Positions 47,331 to 56,063 of a DNA stretch of 64,000 nucleotides are shown here, piece by piece. Under the pieces are notes generated by a model, which saw nothing but the letters and a program-made list of their open reading frames with translations, was not told the origin of the DNA and did no database searches. Where the stretch lies: NCBI RefSeq assembly GCF_900115735.1, contig NZ_FOXO01000001.1, positions 186,001-250,000 of the forward strand, in the 5' to 3' direction. Numbering within the stretch: the stretch's first letter is position 1; every line of letters begins with the position of its first letter. This stretch comes from Butyrivibrio proteoclasticus (GTDB lineage: Bacteria > Bacillota > Clostridia > Lachnospirales > Lachnospiraceae). The position numbers and the translations under genes are program-made.

Positions 47331-48050
47331 ATGAGTAATAATTCAGAGATGGCGATACTGATGGCTGCTGGGATGGGAACACGTATGAGACCACTTACTG
47401 AAACGAAGCCAAAGCCGTTAATTACAGTTAATAGTAAACCCATGATTGAAACGGTGATTGATGGACTTGAAGAGCGTGGCGTTAGTAAGTTTCTTGTTGT
47501 GGTTGGATATCTTGGAGAGCAGTTTAAGTATCTTGAAGAGAAGTATGAAAATCTGAAAATTGTGGAGAATAAGGATTATCAGACTATCAATAATATATCA
47601 TCAATCAGAACAGTAGCTGAAGAGTTGATAACTACAGAGAATGATTGTTTCATTTGTGAAGCTGACCTGTATGTGAGTGATAAGAAACTGTTTGCAGAAG
47701 AACTTAATCATTCCTGTTATTTTGGAAAATTGGTACAGGGACATTCTGAGGATTGGGTATTCGATGTGAATGAATATGGTCGAATTACCAGAGTTGGAAA
47801 AGTCGGCGATGATCAATTTAATATGGTTGGTGTGGCTTGGTTTAAGAAAGAGGATGCGAAGTTACTTGGACAGTTGATCAAAGATGCCTATGGTAAAGCT
47901 GGCTATGAGGATTTGTTTTGGGATGACGTTGTGAATCATAATCTTGATAAGCTCGATTTGGCTGTTCATGAGATTCAATCAACTCAGATTACCGAAATTG
48001 ATACGATTAACGAATTAGCTGAGGTTGATAGGTCATACAGTGCATTCTGA
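47331..48050 (+). CDS. pntC: NTP transferase, probable AEP cytidylyltransferase (PntC-like)
   Basis: 239 residues. AAGMGTRMRPLTETKPKPL (about 11-29) is the nucleotide-binding loop of sugar/choline-phosphate nucleotidyltransferases; later FICEADLYVSD holds the metal-binding Asp. It belongs to the LicC/PntC-like group. Because it lies inside the AEP gene set, activation of AEP to CMP-AEP is the most likely reaction. Phosphocholine activation is the alternative, but no choline genes are present. Confidence 0.72.
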   Translation: MSNNSEMAILMAAGMGTRMRPLTETKPKPLITVNSKPMIETVIDGLEERGVSKFLVVVGYLGEQFKYLEEKYENLKIVENKDYQTINNISSIRTVAEELITTENDCFICEADLYVSDKKLFAEELNHSCYFGKLVQGHSEDWVFDVNEYGRITRVGKVGDDQFNMVGVAWFKKEDAKLLGQLIKDAYGKAGYEDLFWDDVVNHNLDKLDLAVHEIQSTQITEIDTINELAEVDRSYSAF

Positions 48051-48085
48051 TTTATTTGTATTTAAGAAAGTGATGAATTATTTAG

Positions 48086-49207
48086 ATGAAAGTAGAAAAG
48101 TTAGTTGAAATTATAGGCTCAGATTTTTATACAGGGGTTCCAGACAGTCAATTAAAGGCGCTTTGTAATTTTTTGATGGATAAATATGGTATTGAACCAA
48201 AGCATCATATTATTGCAGCTAATGAAGGTAACTGCACTGCTCTTGCTGCAGGTTATTATCTTGCAACTGGAAAAGTACCTGTAGTTTATATGCAGAATTC
48301 AGGGGAAGGCAATATTATTAATCCAGTGGCATCTCTTTTGAACGATAAGGTATATGCTATTCCGGTAATATTCATCATCGGATGGAGAGGTGAACCCGGA
48401 ATTCATGACGAGCCTCAGCATATCTATCAGGGTGAAGTAACAGTTAAGCTCCTTGATGATATGGGAATTGAGTCTTTTATTATTGGATCCGAAACAACTG
48501 ATGAAGAAGTTGATGCTAAGATGGAGGAGTTCAGAAAAATCTTGGCTACCGGTAAGGATGTGGCTTTTGTAATCAGGAAAGGGGCACTTACCAATGAACC
48601 AACGGTTGAATACAAGAATGATAATAAGATGATTCGCGAAGAAATTATACAACATATTGTAGCTGCTTCTGGAGAGAACCCAATTGTTTCGACTACAGGT
48701 AAGGCAAGTAGAGAATTGTTCGAGACTAGAGAAGCTAATAATCAGAGCCATAAATATGATTTCCTAACTGTTGGTTCTATGGGGCATAGTTCTTCTATAG
48801 CTCTAGGCGTTGCTTTAAACAAACCTGAAACACGCGTGTGGTGTATAGATGGTGATGGTGCTGTTCTCATGCATATGGGATCTATGGCTGTTTTAGGGAG
48901 CAACAAGCCTAAGAATTTGATTCATGTAGTAATCAATAATGGAGCGCATGAGACTGTTGGAGGAATGCCTACAGTAGCATCAGATATTGATATTGTAGCT
49001 ATTGCTAAGGCGTGTGGATATCCTTATGCGGTTTCTGTTGATAGCTTTGAAGCGTTGGATGCTGAGCTTGAAAGTGCAAAGCATAGAAATGCGCTAAGCC
49101 TTATTGAAGTAAAGTGTTCTATAGGGGCTAGAGAGAATTTAGGAAGACCAACTACAACTGCACTTGAGAATAAGCAGAATTTTATGGATTATTTGCGTAC
49201 ATTATGA
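48086..49207 (+). CDS. aepY: Phosphonopyruvate decarboxylase
   Basis: 373 residues, the compact size of Ppd/AepY. The N-terminal half has IIAANEGNCTALAAGYYLAT with the ThDP-activating Glu and MQNSGEGNIINP; the C-terminal half has WCIDGDGAVLMHMGSMAVLG (about 251-270) and VINNGAHETVGG, the GDG...NN cofactor motif. It removes CO2 from phosphonopyruvate to give phosphonoacetaldehyde and pulls the unfavourable mutase step. Last gene of the AEP block. Confidence 0.93.
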   Translation: MKVEKLVEIIGSDFYTGVPDSQLKALCNFLMDKYGIEPKHHIIAANEGNCTALAAGYYLATGKVPVVYMQNSGEGNIINPVASLLNDKVYAIPVIFIIGWRGEPGIHDEPQHIYQGEVTVKLLDDMGIESFIIGSETTDEEVDAKMEEFRKILATGKDVAFVIRKGALTNEPTVEYKNDNKMIREEIIQHIVAASGENPIVSTTGKASRELFETREANNQSHKYDFLTVGSMGHSSSIALGVALNKPETRVWCIDGDGAVLMHMGSMAVLGSNKPKNLIHVVINNGAHETVGGMPTVASDIDIVAIAKACGYPYAVSVDSFEALDAELESAKHRNALSLIEVKCSIGARENLGRPTTTALENKQNFMDYLRTL

Positions 49208-49519
49208 AGAAAAAGATAATTTCTTAATCAAAATTGGCAATACCATTTAGCTAATTATTCGCCAATATGAATAGTATCTTTGCATTCCCTATCGGGCAAC
49301 TTGTAAGAGCGGATTACTGTCCTCGTGAAGAGATATGCTATAGGAGTTGTTTGAAAATATCGAGTTCACGGGCTAATAAACGGTGTTCAAAACGAGGAAC
49401 ATGATTGCGGACTTCTTTAATTTTCTGCTTAAGTGAGAATCCAAATTAAAAAGACAACTTAATCCACACGGCATGCTTAGAGTTTTTTGTCACCTTCCAT
49501 ATCTTCTGTTGCAATATGA
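49208..49519. other. Gap after the AEP genes, possible decayed transposase piece
   Basis: No open gene. On the minus strand about 49330-49440 one frame reads FSLKQKIKEVRNHVPRFEH then LLARELDIFKQLL before a stop, which looks coding-like, but I cannot name a family. A weak TTGGC/GCCAA inverted repeat lies at 49234-49265. Confidence 0.3.
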
Positions 49520-50056
49520 CTACTAATATATAAGATAAGCCATAATTTGCTAGATAATAACCCATTTGCTTCTGCGCCTGGCGCTGCATCTTCCACCGAA
49601 ATTAGCATGTCACATGTGAGTTATATCGCAAATAATACAGTTAAGTTTTTAGTTATGTACTGTTCTGAATGTATTATTGCATTACCTAATTATATTTCGC
49701 AATCGATTACTTTCCCAACATTTGAATACATTACAATTCCGTTTATTGTATATGTAATGCTTTTAGCAAGAGAAGCAGAAGATTGTGAGGAAAAGCCATT
49801 GACCAAAAATGTATTGATAGGAACAGCAGTTATTATGTGGATGGCTATTGTTGGCGCTTTCTATTTTGTTGGGACACCTCAATTGGGATGCATTTGGGGA
49901 ATACAAGGAAGATATTTGCACCCGATAGAATTCTTGACGATTATTGCTATGGCTAAGAAAACGCAAAATACAATTGAATTACGTGATGTAGAGATGTTAA
50001 GTTTGATTTTTATAGGGGTGTATTACTTTGAAATAATAAAATACTATTGGATTTAA
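49520..50056 (+). pseudogene. 5'-truncated copy of the DUF2142 membrane gene
   Basis: From 49520 the DNA is nearly identical to 55340 onward (offset 5820). It encodes the last 170-odd residues of the DUF2142 protein, ending in the same stop. Three base changes give Phe to Ile, Tyr to Cys and Leu to Met. Upstream of 49520 the sequence is unrelated and no start with a ribosome site exists. The N-terminal helices and the APDE loop are missing, so it cannot act as a transferase. Confidence 0.9.
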
Positions 50057-50195
50057 AGGTTTAAGGGCAAGCGCAAAATGATTGTAAATGCCGCTACAGG
50101 ATTTTGTGATGATTTCGTTGCCCATTTTAACAATAATTTTGAGATAAAAATTTATGTTATGTCATTTATAAGAAATAAAACCAAATCAGATAGAT
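49520..50195 (+). repeat. 676-bp direct repeat, left copy
   Basis: Matches 55340-56016 with about five substitutions and one single-base indel (a T-run after position 50090). The copy ends exactly where an IS-end-like sequence begins (50194). Confidence 0.92.
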
Positions 50196-50237
50196 TCCTA
50201 ACTTCCAGTAAGTTTTGAAACTCAATCAAATAAAAAC
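50194..50237. mobile_element. Solo IS end (same as the IS1634-type element at 63.0 kb)
   Basis: A 44-bp stretch (ATTCCTAACTTCCAG...) is the same as 63024-63067 apart from one base. At 63 kb it lies just before a complete IS1634-type left region. Here no transposase follows, so it is a leftover end that abuts the truncated repeat copy. Confidence 0.65.
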
Positions 50238-50304
50238 AGGTACTTGTGGTTGAGGGCTTACGTACAAACAAATAATCCATAGGATATCATTACAAATATT
50301 TTAC

Positions 50305-50333
50305 TTGTTAATATAATATTTTTATGATATAAG
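50305..50333 (+). promoter_or_regulatory. Candidate promoter for the small-protein/GNAT pair
   Basis: TTGTTA at 50305-50310 and TATAAG at 50328-50333 with a 17-bp spacer, about 85 bp before the ATG. A hairpin with a T-tract lies between it and the gene. Confidence 0.45.
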
Positions 50334-50351
50334 TAAATTAGACAGAGACAT

Positions 50352-50376
50352 GTGGCATAAGGTAGCCACTTTTTTT
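50352..50376 (+). terminator. Leader hairpin plus T-run (terminator or attenuator)
   Basis: GTGGC (50352-50356) pairs with GCCAC (50365-50369) over an 8-nt loop and is followed by seven T. It lies between the candidate promoter and the 51-residue gene, so it would cut most transcripts before the pair. The stem is short. Confidence 0.5.
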
Positions 50377-50417
50377 GTCGATATATATACAAAGGGAAAA
50401 TGAAGGGAGGGATTTAT

Positions 50418-50573
50418 ATGGTAGCAAAACCTAGACCAATGATTGTCCTTGGATCAGACAATAAGGAATCCTTCGTGCAAAAGTTTAATTCTAATTTACC
50501 TAGCAAAGAATTCAGGGAATCATGCAAGAAAGCAGGTGAGCTATTCAATGTCAGAAAAAAGACAAATAGATAG
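50418..50573 (+). CDS. 51-residue small protein paired with GNAT gene
   Basis: ATG 50418 is preceded by GGGAGG 8 bp upstream. The product starts MVAKPRPMIVLGSDN and contains a Lys-rich helix (SKEFRESCKKAGELF). It overlaps the GNAT start by 26 bp. Small proteins ahead of GNAT genes can be antitoxins, as with DUF1778/TacT; this one shows no clear ribbon-helix-helix pattern. Function unknown. Confidence 0.6.
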   Translation: MVAKPRPMIVLGSDNKESFVQKFNSNLPSKEFRESCKKAGELFNVRKKTNR

Positions 50574-50877
50574 TTTCACGCCTGAAATAGTTAAAATAAC
50601 AGATAAATGTAATCTTCCATTCAATGCAGGACAAGAATTTAGTAATTTTAATTCTTTTCTAGCGTATGACGTGGAAGATTATTTTTTGAATGGTGATGGA
50701 GTAACATATTTAATTAAAAATGGTGATGATGTTGTAGCATTCTATTGCATTAGCGCTGGAGCAATTCCATACAATTACATCTGTGAGAATGAGTCACAAA
50801 TGTGGGGGATATCAATAGTAGAAATTAGGATGTTTGCAGTTGATGAGCACTATCAAGATGTGTTTTTTGAATATTGA
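50548..50877 (+). pseudogene. GNAT acetyltransferase, N-terminal part (split by IS21)
   Basis: ATG 50548 has AGGTGAG upstream. 109 codons run to GAATAT, then a TGA that belongs to the IS end. ISIVEIRMFAVDEHYQ is the beta4 strand region of GNAT proteins. The remainder lies at 53459-53704 and joins in frame when the IS and one AATAT copy are removed, giving a 190-residue protein. Confidence 0.85.
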
Positions 50878-50966
50878 ATATTCTTGTGCGGCGGAGCCGC
50901 CTATCCGGTGTGGCGTGAGCCACGTGTCCGGACAAGCGTGAGCCACCTTTATTTGTACCTTTACAA

Positions 50967-51743
50967 TTACATACGGTCAGTTTCTGATAAACCATAAACC
51001 TCTCGCATGGAAAGATCCTTGGATGGATCTATTGGAACGATGTTGATGACGTATCCGTCATGTACGATACGATCTAGTATAGCATCTGCCAGAGGGGAAT
51101 CATCTCCTCCGAGCTGTTCATACCAACCCTCTTTTGTATATTGAGAGCAGAAGATGGTGGAGGATCTCTTTCTCCTTCTGTGGAGCAGCTCAAAGATGTC
51201 TGTCTGCTCTTCTGGTGTAGGTTTCATTAATAGCCACTCATCCAGGATAAGGAGCGTAGGATTGGAATACTTGGATAACACCTTTTTGTATGTGCCATTT
51301 TCTCTGGCTGTTCTTAAGTCTATAAGAAGATCTGGAAGTCTTACATACTTGGTGTTGTAGTAATGCTTACATGCCTCCATTCCAAAGGCACATGCCATAT
51401 AGCTTTTTCCACTGCCTGTGGCTCCGGTGATAAAGATGTTGCGGTAATCTGCGATATATTCACAGCTGGCAAGTCTCTTTATCAGTTCCTTATTGAGCTT
51501 TCTTCCCGAAGTGTAGTCTATATCCACTACACTCGCGGACGGTTGGTCAAATTCAGCGTTCTTGATGAGTCTTTTGAGCCTGTTGCTCTTACGGTTGGTA
51601 TATTCTGTATCAACAAGAAGCCCAAATCGGTCTTCAAAGGACATTTCCTTCATGGAAGGATCCTTTTCCTGAACGCGGAATGCATCCGCCATTGATGTAA
51701 GTCTCATTTCGATTAACTTGTCTATTGTTGATTGGTTTGTCAT
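50967..51743 (-). CDS. istB: IS21 helper ATPase IstB
   Basis: 258 residues. Walker A GATGSGKSYMACAFG and Walker B PTLLILDEWLL, with the DnaC-like AAA+ fold. IstB assembles on target DNA and recruits IstA. The ATG overlaps the istA stop by ATGA. Full length with no stops, so the element could be active. Confidence 0.95.
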   Translation of the reverse strand: MTNQSTIDKLIEMRLTSMADAFRVQEKDPSMKEMSFEDRFGLLVDTEYTNRKSNRLKRLIKNAEFDQPSASVVDIDYTSGRKLNKELIKRLASCEYIADYRNIFITGATGSGKSYMACAFGMEACKHYYNTKYVRLPDLLIDLRTARENGTYKKVLSKYSNPTLLILDEWLLMKPTPEEQTDIFELLHRRRKRSSTIFCSQYTKEGWYEQLGGDDSPLADAILDRIVHDGYVINIVPIDPSKDLSMREVYGLSETDRM

Positions 51744-53290
51744 GAGCGTTTCCTCCTGTAGTAATCAGCGCCTCTGGTGATGCCATTTGCGCTTGATTTA
51801 TGGGTATCAGAATTTTTGCCTTCGCTTTCTGAAGCGTTTTTCTTTGATGCTGCAAGGATGTTGCTTACGCTCTTATAGCTTGGGCTCTGTGTGTATGAAA
51901 GAGCTGTTTTACAGGCTTCTTCTAGACGTGTTGGCGAATATCTATCTGCCATTTTTAACAGTCCCATACAGGCTCTGTACGATTGTTGTTCTACCCGTTT
52001 TGAACGGAGGATTGCATCTATGACTTTTGCTGTGTTATCACCGATCCCTTCTGCCCATTTACGGAAACGATCACCATTCCACTCAAGGTAGTGCTGATGT
52101 TCTTCAGGCATGTGCTCTGTAACAGTGCTATATTGACCTTGTCGGCCGTATAAACGCCTGTGAGAGGCAATACGGTTCTGGTTATAGAAAACTTCGATTA
52201 TGGTTCCTGTAATCCTTACGTCGACTTTCTTGCCGATGTATTCGTAAGGAATTGAGTATAGCATTCCATCAACTGCTATGTGATAATTGAACTGAACGGT
52301 GGCTTGTTTCCATTCCGCCAGTTCATAGCGGGTAGCAGGTAATGGGACCAGCAATGGTAATTCTTCGTCGTGGAAGAGCTCATATCGGCTGCCCTCTTTC
52401 TTTTGGAAGGGGCGGTGATTAAATTCTTCCAGCTTTTTCATTATTGCGGCGTTGAGTTCTGCCAGAGTAAAAAACTGTTCATTGCGTAGAGCAGCTACGA
52501 TCCATGTGGATATATTGCCTACGCTTCCTTCAGCATTAGGTTTATCCTTTGGTTTTCTTACTCTTGCAGGTATAATGGCAGTTCCGTAATGTTCGGCAAG
52601 TTCGTGATATATCGCATTAATCCTCGGATCCTTCCAACTGTTGTTGTGAATCACTGCAGTTTTACAATTGTCCGGAACAAGGATCTTGGCTACACCGCCA
52701 AAGTAATCATACATGTGGATATGAGCGGTTATCCATGACTGCTGCTTTTCATCAGGAAAAGCCTCAACAAAAGCATACTGACTGTATGTCATTACACCAA
52801 CGAAGATATATACTTCGGTTATTTCGCCAGTATACGGGTCAACAAGCTTGGCTGTATCGCCAGCCCAGTCAACCTCAACCTGTTCACCGGGCTTTCGGTT
52901 GATATGCATGGTAGCACGACGCTTGTTTTCGTCCTGTTGGATATAATAACAGAACTGGGAATACATAAGAGGTTCTTCGCCAGCCTGGCGACAATCTTCC
53001 ATGTATTCAGTCCACAGGAGCTTCTTGGAAACGCCGTTCTTCAGAAGTTCTTTGCGAATGTAGTTAAAATCAGGCATTCGCTTAGTGGTTATTGATGCCG
53101 GTGATGAGGAAAGCTGCTTCTCCAGATCCGCATCAGTTGTGCCTTCAGGTAGCGGCCAGGAGATTCCTTTTTCTTCTGCGCTTTTTACAACCTTGGACAC
53201 AGTGTTTCGCGAACATGGAACCGATAGAGCAATGTTCCGTTCGCTGAATCCCAGACTTTTAAGTCTTAGGATTTCTCGATATTTGGTCAT
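51740..53290 (-). CDS. istA: IS21 transposase IstA
   Basis: About 516 residues from the ATG at 53288-53290, which has AAGGAGGG upstream; a longer frame to 53374 adds unlikely residues. An N-terminal helix-turn-helix (LKSLGFSERNIALSVPCSRN) is followed by the DDE core: VDWAGD, VPDNCKTAV and KDKPNAEGSVG. The C-terminal part holds the IstA beta-barrel. Intact. Confidence 0.95.
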   Translation of the reverse strand: MTKYREILRLKSLGFSERNIALSVPCSRNTVSKVVKSAEEKGISWPLPEGTTDADLEKQLSSSPASITTKRMPDFNYIRKELLKNGVSKKLLWTEYMEDCRQAGEEPLMYSQFCYYIQQDENKRRATMHINRKPGEQVEVDWAGDTAKLVDPYTGEITEVYIFVGVMTYSQYAFVEAFPDEKQQSWITAHIHMYDYFGGVAKILVPDNCKTAVIHNNSWKDPRINAIYHELAEHYGTAIIPARVRKPKDKPNAEGSVGNISTWIVAALRNEQFFTLAELNAAIMKKLEEFNHRPFQKKEGSRYELFHDEELPLLVPLPATRYELAEWKQATVQFNYHIAVDGMLYSIPYEYIGKKVDVRITGTIIEVFYNQNRIASHRRLYGRQGQYSTVTEHMPEEHQHYLEWNGDRFRKWAEGIGDNTAKVIDAILRSKRVEQQSYRACMGLLKMADRYSPTRLEEACKTALSYTQSPSYKSVSNILAASKKNASESEGKNSDTHKSSANGITRGADYYRRKRS

Positions 53291-53458
53291 AAACTTGACC
53301 CTCCTTAAAATGAATTTACGCAATAACGCGCATATATTCATTTTAGTTAGATCAAGATAGTGGCTCAATGACACCGGTAGAGTGGCTCATCCCAAAACGG
53401 AATGATGGCTCATTTTCACCGGACAGGCGGCTCAAATAGCCCCAGATTATTCAAATAT

Positions 53459-53704
53459 GGTGGAATTAATATTCCCATTGCAGCTTGGTGTTTGAAGTAT
53501 ATCATAAATAGTATCCAGTCATTTATAGGAGTGAAAGCGATTTTTTTGCATTCAGTCCCTACAGCAGAGAAGTTTTATAAGACTAATGGCTTTCAAGAAA
53601 TGAATTGTGTTATGAATCCATTCCATTGTATTGATGAAGAGTTTAAGCCATTATGGTTACCATTACAGAGTATTTCATTTGGTGACGGATTAGAAAATAA
53701 TTAG
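53459..53704 (+). pseudogene. GNAT acetyltransferase, C-terminal part
   Basis: Starting at GGTGGAATT after the duplicated AATAT, it encodes INIPIAAWCLKYIINSIQSF and PTAEKFYKTNGFQEMN. The latter is the GNAT C-terminal AxxFYxxxGF motif. It is the rest of the gene broken at 50.87 kb. A longer frame from 53402 starts within the IS and is an artefact of the insertion. Confidence 0.85.
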
Positions 53705-53799
53705 TGTTAATAATACAGTTGGCTTGATAGTAGTCCACATAGGTACCCGTTCCCAATGTAGTACATTTTACGTCAAGTTACCAAGTGGCGTTTACCACC

Positions 53800-53841
53800 A
53801 ATAATAGGTAGTTTCTATTAAGTAAGGAACTACCTATTATT
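53800..53841. terminator. Perfect 14-bp inverted repeat after the GNAT gene
   Basis: AATAATAGGTAGTT (53800-53813) pairs perfectly with 53828-53841 over a 14-nt loop. No T-run follows on either strand, so a bidirectional terminator, a protein-binding site or a small repeat end are all possible. Confidence 0.45.
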
Positions 53842-53908
53842 ATAGAGAATTGGTAAGCCTTCATTTATGAGTACAATTGAATGCAAAGCTATATAAGTCG
53901 AAGTAAAT

Positions 53909-55876
53909 GTGAAGGAAATAATTAATAGGATGCGTAAGCAAGGTGTTTATAAAGAAAGATGTATGCCAACGAGAAATATCAGGGGATTGATTTTTTCTTT
54001 AGTATATGTCATGTTAGGACTACTTATATTTGCAAATTGCTACAATGGATGGACAGAAAAACAAAGTTATACATATCATGTAGAAGCGGTCAATTATGAG
54101 TATGAAAAAATAAGTTGTTCGGAAGAAAAAAGCTTTTATATAAATGTTGTGTCAACAAACACAAAAATGATTTCTTTGAACGGTTGTGATTTTGGCGATT
54201 TAGGTAAGATTAAATTATTCCTGAAGAAAGAGGATAGTGGCAGTATTTTTTCTTTGGATAATGTATGTTCTGAAGGAGAAATAGTGAATATCTCGGTAGA
54301 GGATTATAGACTTTCTAAAGGAAGATATTTACTTACTATTATAAATGATTCAGAGTCGGATGTTTTAGTATCAATAGATGAAGATAATACCCTTAATAAT
54401 TCTCAAATAATTGAGTTTGGATATAAAGATGAGGCAGTTTTATTTACTTTAATGGGCTGGTGTATTATCGCGCTTGTAGGAGGACTATGCTATTTTTTGT
54501 TGAAAAAGCGTGAAGAATCATTCTTGATCCTTTCGATAATTGTTGGATTAGTGTTTATAATAATAATTCCGCCGTATACTGCCCCTGATGAGTTAAGACA
54601 TTTTGCAAGAGCATATGATATATCTGAGGGTAATATCGTTTGCACAAATTATTATTCTAGTGATGAGTATGATGGTCAATTGTTTCCGGTTTGTGATTTG
54701 CCGGACGAGTTATTTAGATTAAAGCTTTTAAGTGAACAAAATGCAATTTATTATGCAAATGAGACCAACAGTAAAATTGCAATAGATGCATATTTAAATG
54801 AATTTACAAATTTCTTCAGCGGCAAGCAAAATAAAACTCCTATATTTGGAGATTATACGACTAGTGCAATAGCCTTCCTCCCTCAGGCGATGGGTATAAT
54901 ATGTGGGGAAGTATTGAGATGTAACCCTATTATTGTGTTTTATATGTCTCGAGTTTTTAACATGGTAATAGCATCTATTTTGGCTTACTTGGGATTTAAA
55001 ATTATACCAAAATACAAAAAAATATATATGGCAGTTTATTTTTGCCCATCAATAGTATTTTTAAGAAGTACTGATTCAACTGATGGGTTTTTCTTGAGTA
55101 TTATTATGCTATTCGTTGCATACGCTTTGGCGATAAGTGTTAATCAGGTCGAATTACGTAAGAGGGATTATTTTTGTCTTTCTATACTGGCGGCAATAAT
55201 AGGTCTTATAAAATTGCCCTATTTGCTTATTCTTTTAATAATATTTTTTATTCCAAAAGATTACTTTTGTTTTGGTAGACGTGGAAATGCTCACGGACAT
55301 GGGAGAATTATATATTTTATAGTAAGTTTTACTGTAGCGCTACTAATATATAAGATAAGCCATAATTTGCTAGATAATAACCCATTTGCTTCTGCGCCTG
55401 GCGCTGCATCTTCCACCGAAATTAGCATGTCACATGTGAGTTATATCGCAAATAATACAGTTAAGTTTTTAGTTATGTACTGTTCTGAATGTATTATTGC
55501 ATTACCTAATTATATTTCGCAATCGATTACTTTCCCAACATTTGAATACATTACAATTCCGTTTATTGTATATGTAATGCTTTTAGCAAGAGAAGCAGAA
55601 GATTGTGAGGAAAAGCCATTGACCAAAAATGTATTGATAGGAACAGCAGTTTTTATGTGGATGGCTATTGTTGGCGCTTTCTATTTTGTTGGGACACCTC
55701 AATTGGGATACATTTGGGGAATACAAGGAAGATATTTGCACCCGATAGAATTCTTGACGATTATTGCTTTGGCTAAGAAAACGCAAAATACAATTGAATT
55801 ACGTGATGTAGAGATGTTAAGTTTGATTTTTATAGGGGTGTATTACTTTGAAATAATAAAATACTATTGGATTTAA
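53909..55876 (+). CDS. DUF2142 family membrane protein, probable GT-C transferase
   Basis: 655 residues from GTG 53909; ATG 53930 with AAGGA 13 bp upstream is an alternative. One N-terminal helix, an external domain, then about ten helices. IPPYTAPDELRHFARAYDIS (about 224-243) is the PPDE-type motif of DUF2142. KQNKTPIFGDYTTSAIAFLP follows in the loop. It pairs with the GT2 gene downstream, a DPM-type enzyme that could supply its lipid-linked sugar. Its last 177 codons are duplicated at 49.5 kb. Confidence 0.85.
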   Translation: MKEIINRMRKQGVYKERCMPTRNIRGLIFSLVYVMLGLLIFANCYNGWTEKQSYTYHVEAVNYEYEKISCSEEKSFYINVVSTNTKMISLNGCDFGDLGKIKLFLKKEDSGSIFSLDNVCSEGEIVNISVEDYRLSKGRYLLTIINDSESDVLVSIDEDNTLNNSQIIEFGYKDEAVLFTLMGWCIIALVGGLCYFLLKKREESFLILSIIVGLVFIIIIPPYTAPDELRHFARAYDISEGNIVCTNYYSSDEYDGQLFPVCDLPDELFRLKLLSEQNAIYYANETNSKIAIDAYLNEFTNFFSGKQNKTPIFGDYTTSAIAFLPQAMGIICGEVLRCNPIIVFYMSRVFNMVIASILAYLGFKIIPKYKKIYMAVYFCPSIVFLRSTDSTDGFFLSIIMLFVAYALAISVNQVELRKRDYFCLSILAAIIGLIKLPYLLILLIIFFIPKDYFCFGRRGNAHGHGRIIYFIVSFTVALLIYKISHNLLDNNPFASAPGAASSTEISMSHVSYIANNTVKFLVMYCSECIIALPNYISQSITFPTFEYITIPFIVYVMLLAREAEDCEEKPLTKNVLIGTAVFMWMAIVGAFYFVGTPQLGYIWGIQGRYLHPIEFLTIIALAKKTQNTIELRDVEMLSLIFIGVYYFEIIKYYWI

Positions 55877-56016
55877 AGGTTTAAGGGCAAGCGCAAAATG
55901 ATTGTAAATGCCGCTACAGGATTTTTGTGATGATTTCGTTGCCCATTTTAACAATAATTTTGAGATAAAAATCTATGTTATGTCATTTATAAGAAATAAA
56001 ACCAAATCAGATAGAT
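55340..56016 (+). repeat. 677-bp direct repeat, right copy
   Basis: Covers the 3' end of the DUF2142 gene and 140 bp of the following spacer; matches 49520-50195. The two direct copies flank 5.1 kb and could recombine to delete it. Confidence 0.92.
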
Positions 56017-56063
56017 GGCCTAATAGAGTTTTGACAAATAAGTATATTTTGGAGAGTGCAAAA

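Larger units (their letters stand above)
50875..53453. mobile_element. IS21-family insertion sequence, complete
   Basis: 2579 bp carrying istA and istB on the minus strand. Both ends begin TGAATA; 17-bp inverted repeats lie at 50894-50910 and 53417-53433 (one mismatch), 19-20 bp from each tip, followed by further GAGCCAC motifs, the multiple end repeats typical of IS21. AATAT flanks both sides (50870-50874 and 53454-53458) as a target duplication. It interrupts a GNAT gene. Confidence 0.92.

Noticed and set aside
48299..48751. 150-codon open frame on the minus strand
   Set aside because: Antisense to the intact phosphonopyruvate decarboxylase; composition is that of a shadow frame.
50443..50547. 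Longer start for the GNAT gene
   Set aside because: These codons overlap the small gene in another frame; AGGTGAG supports ATG 50548 instead.
53402..53458. ATG at 53402 as true start of a 100-residue protein
   Set aside because: Those 19 codons are IS21 end sequence; the rest is the GNAT C-terminus.
55908..56063. N-terminal extension of the DPM-like GT2
   Set aside because: It is the duplicated spacer also present at 50.1 kb; GGAGAG and the domain start support ATG 56064.
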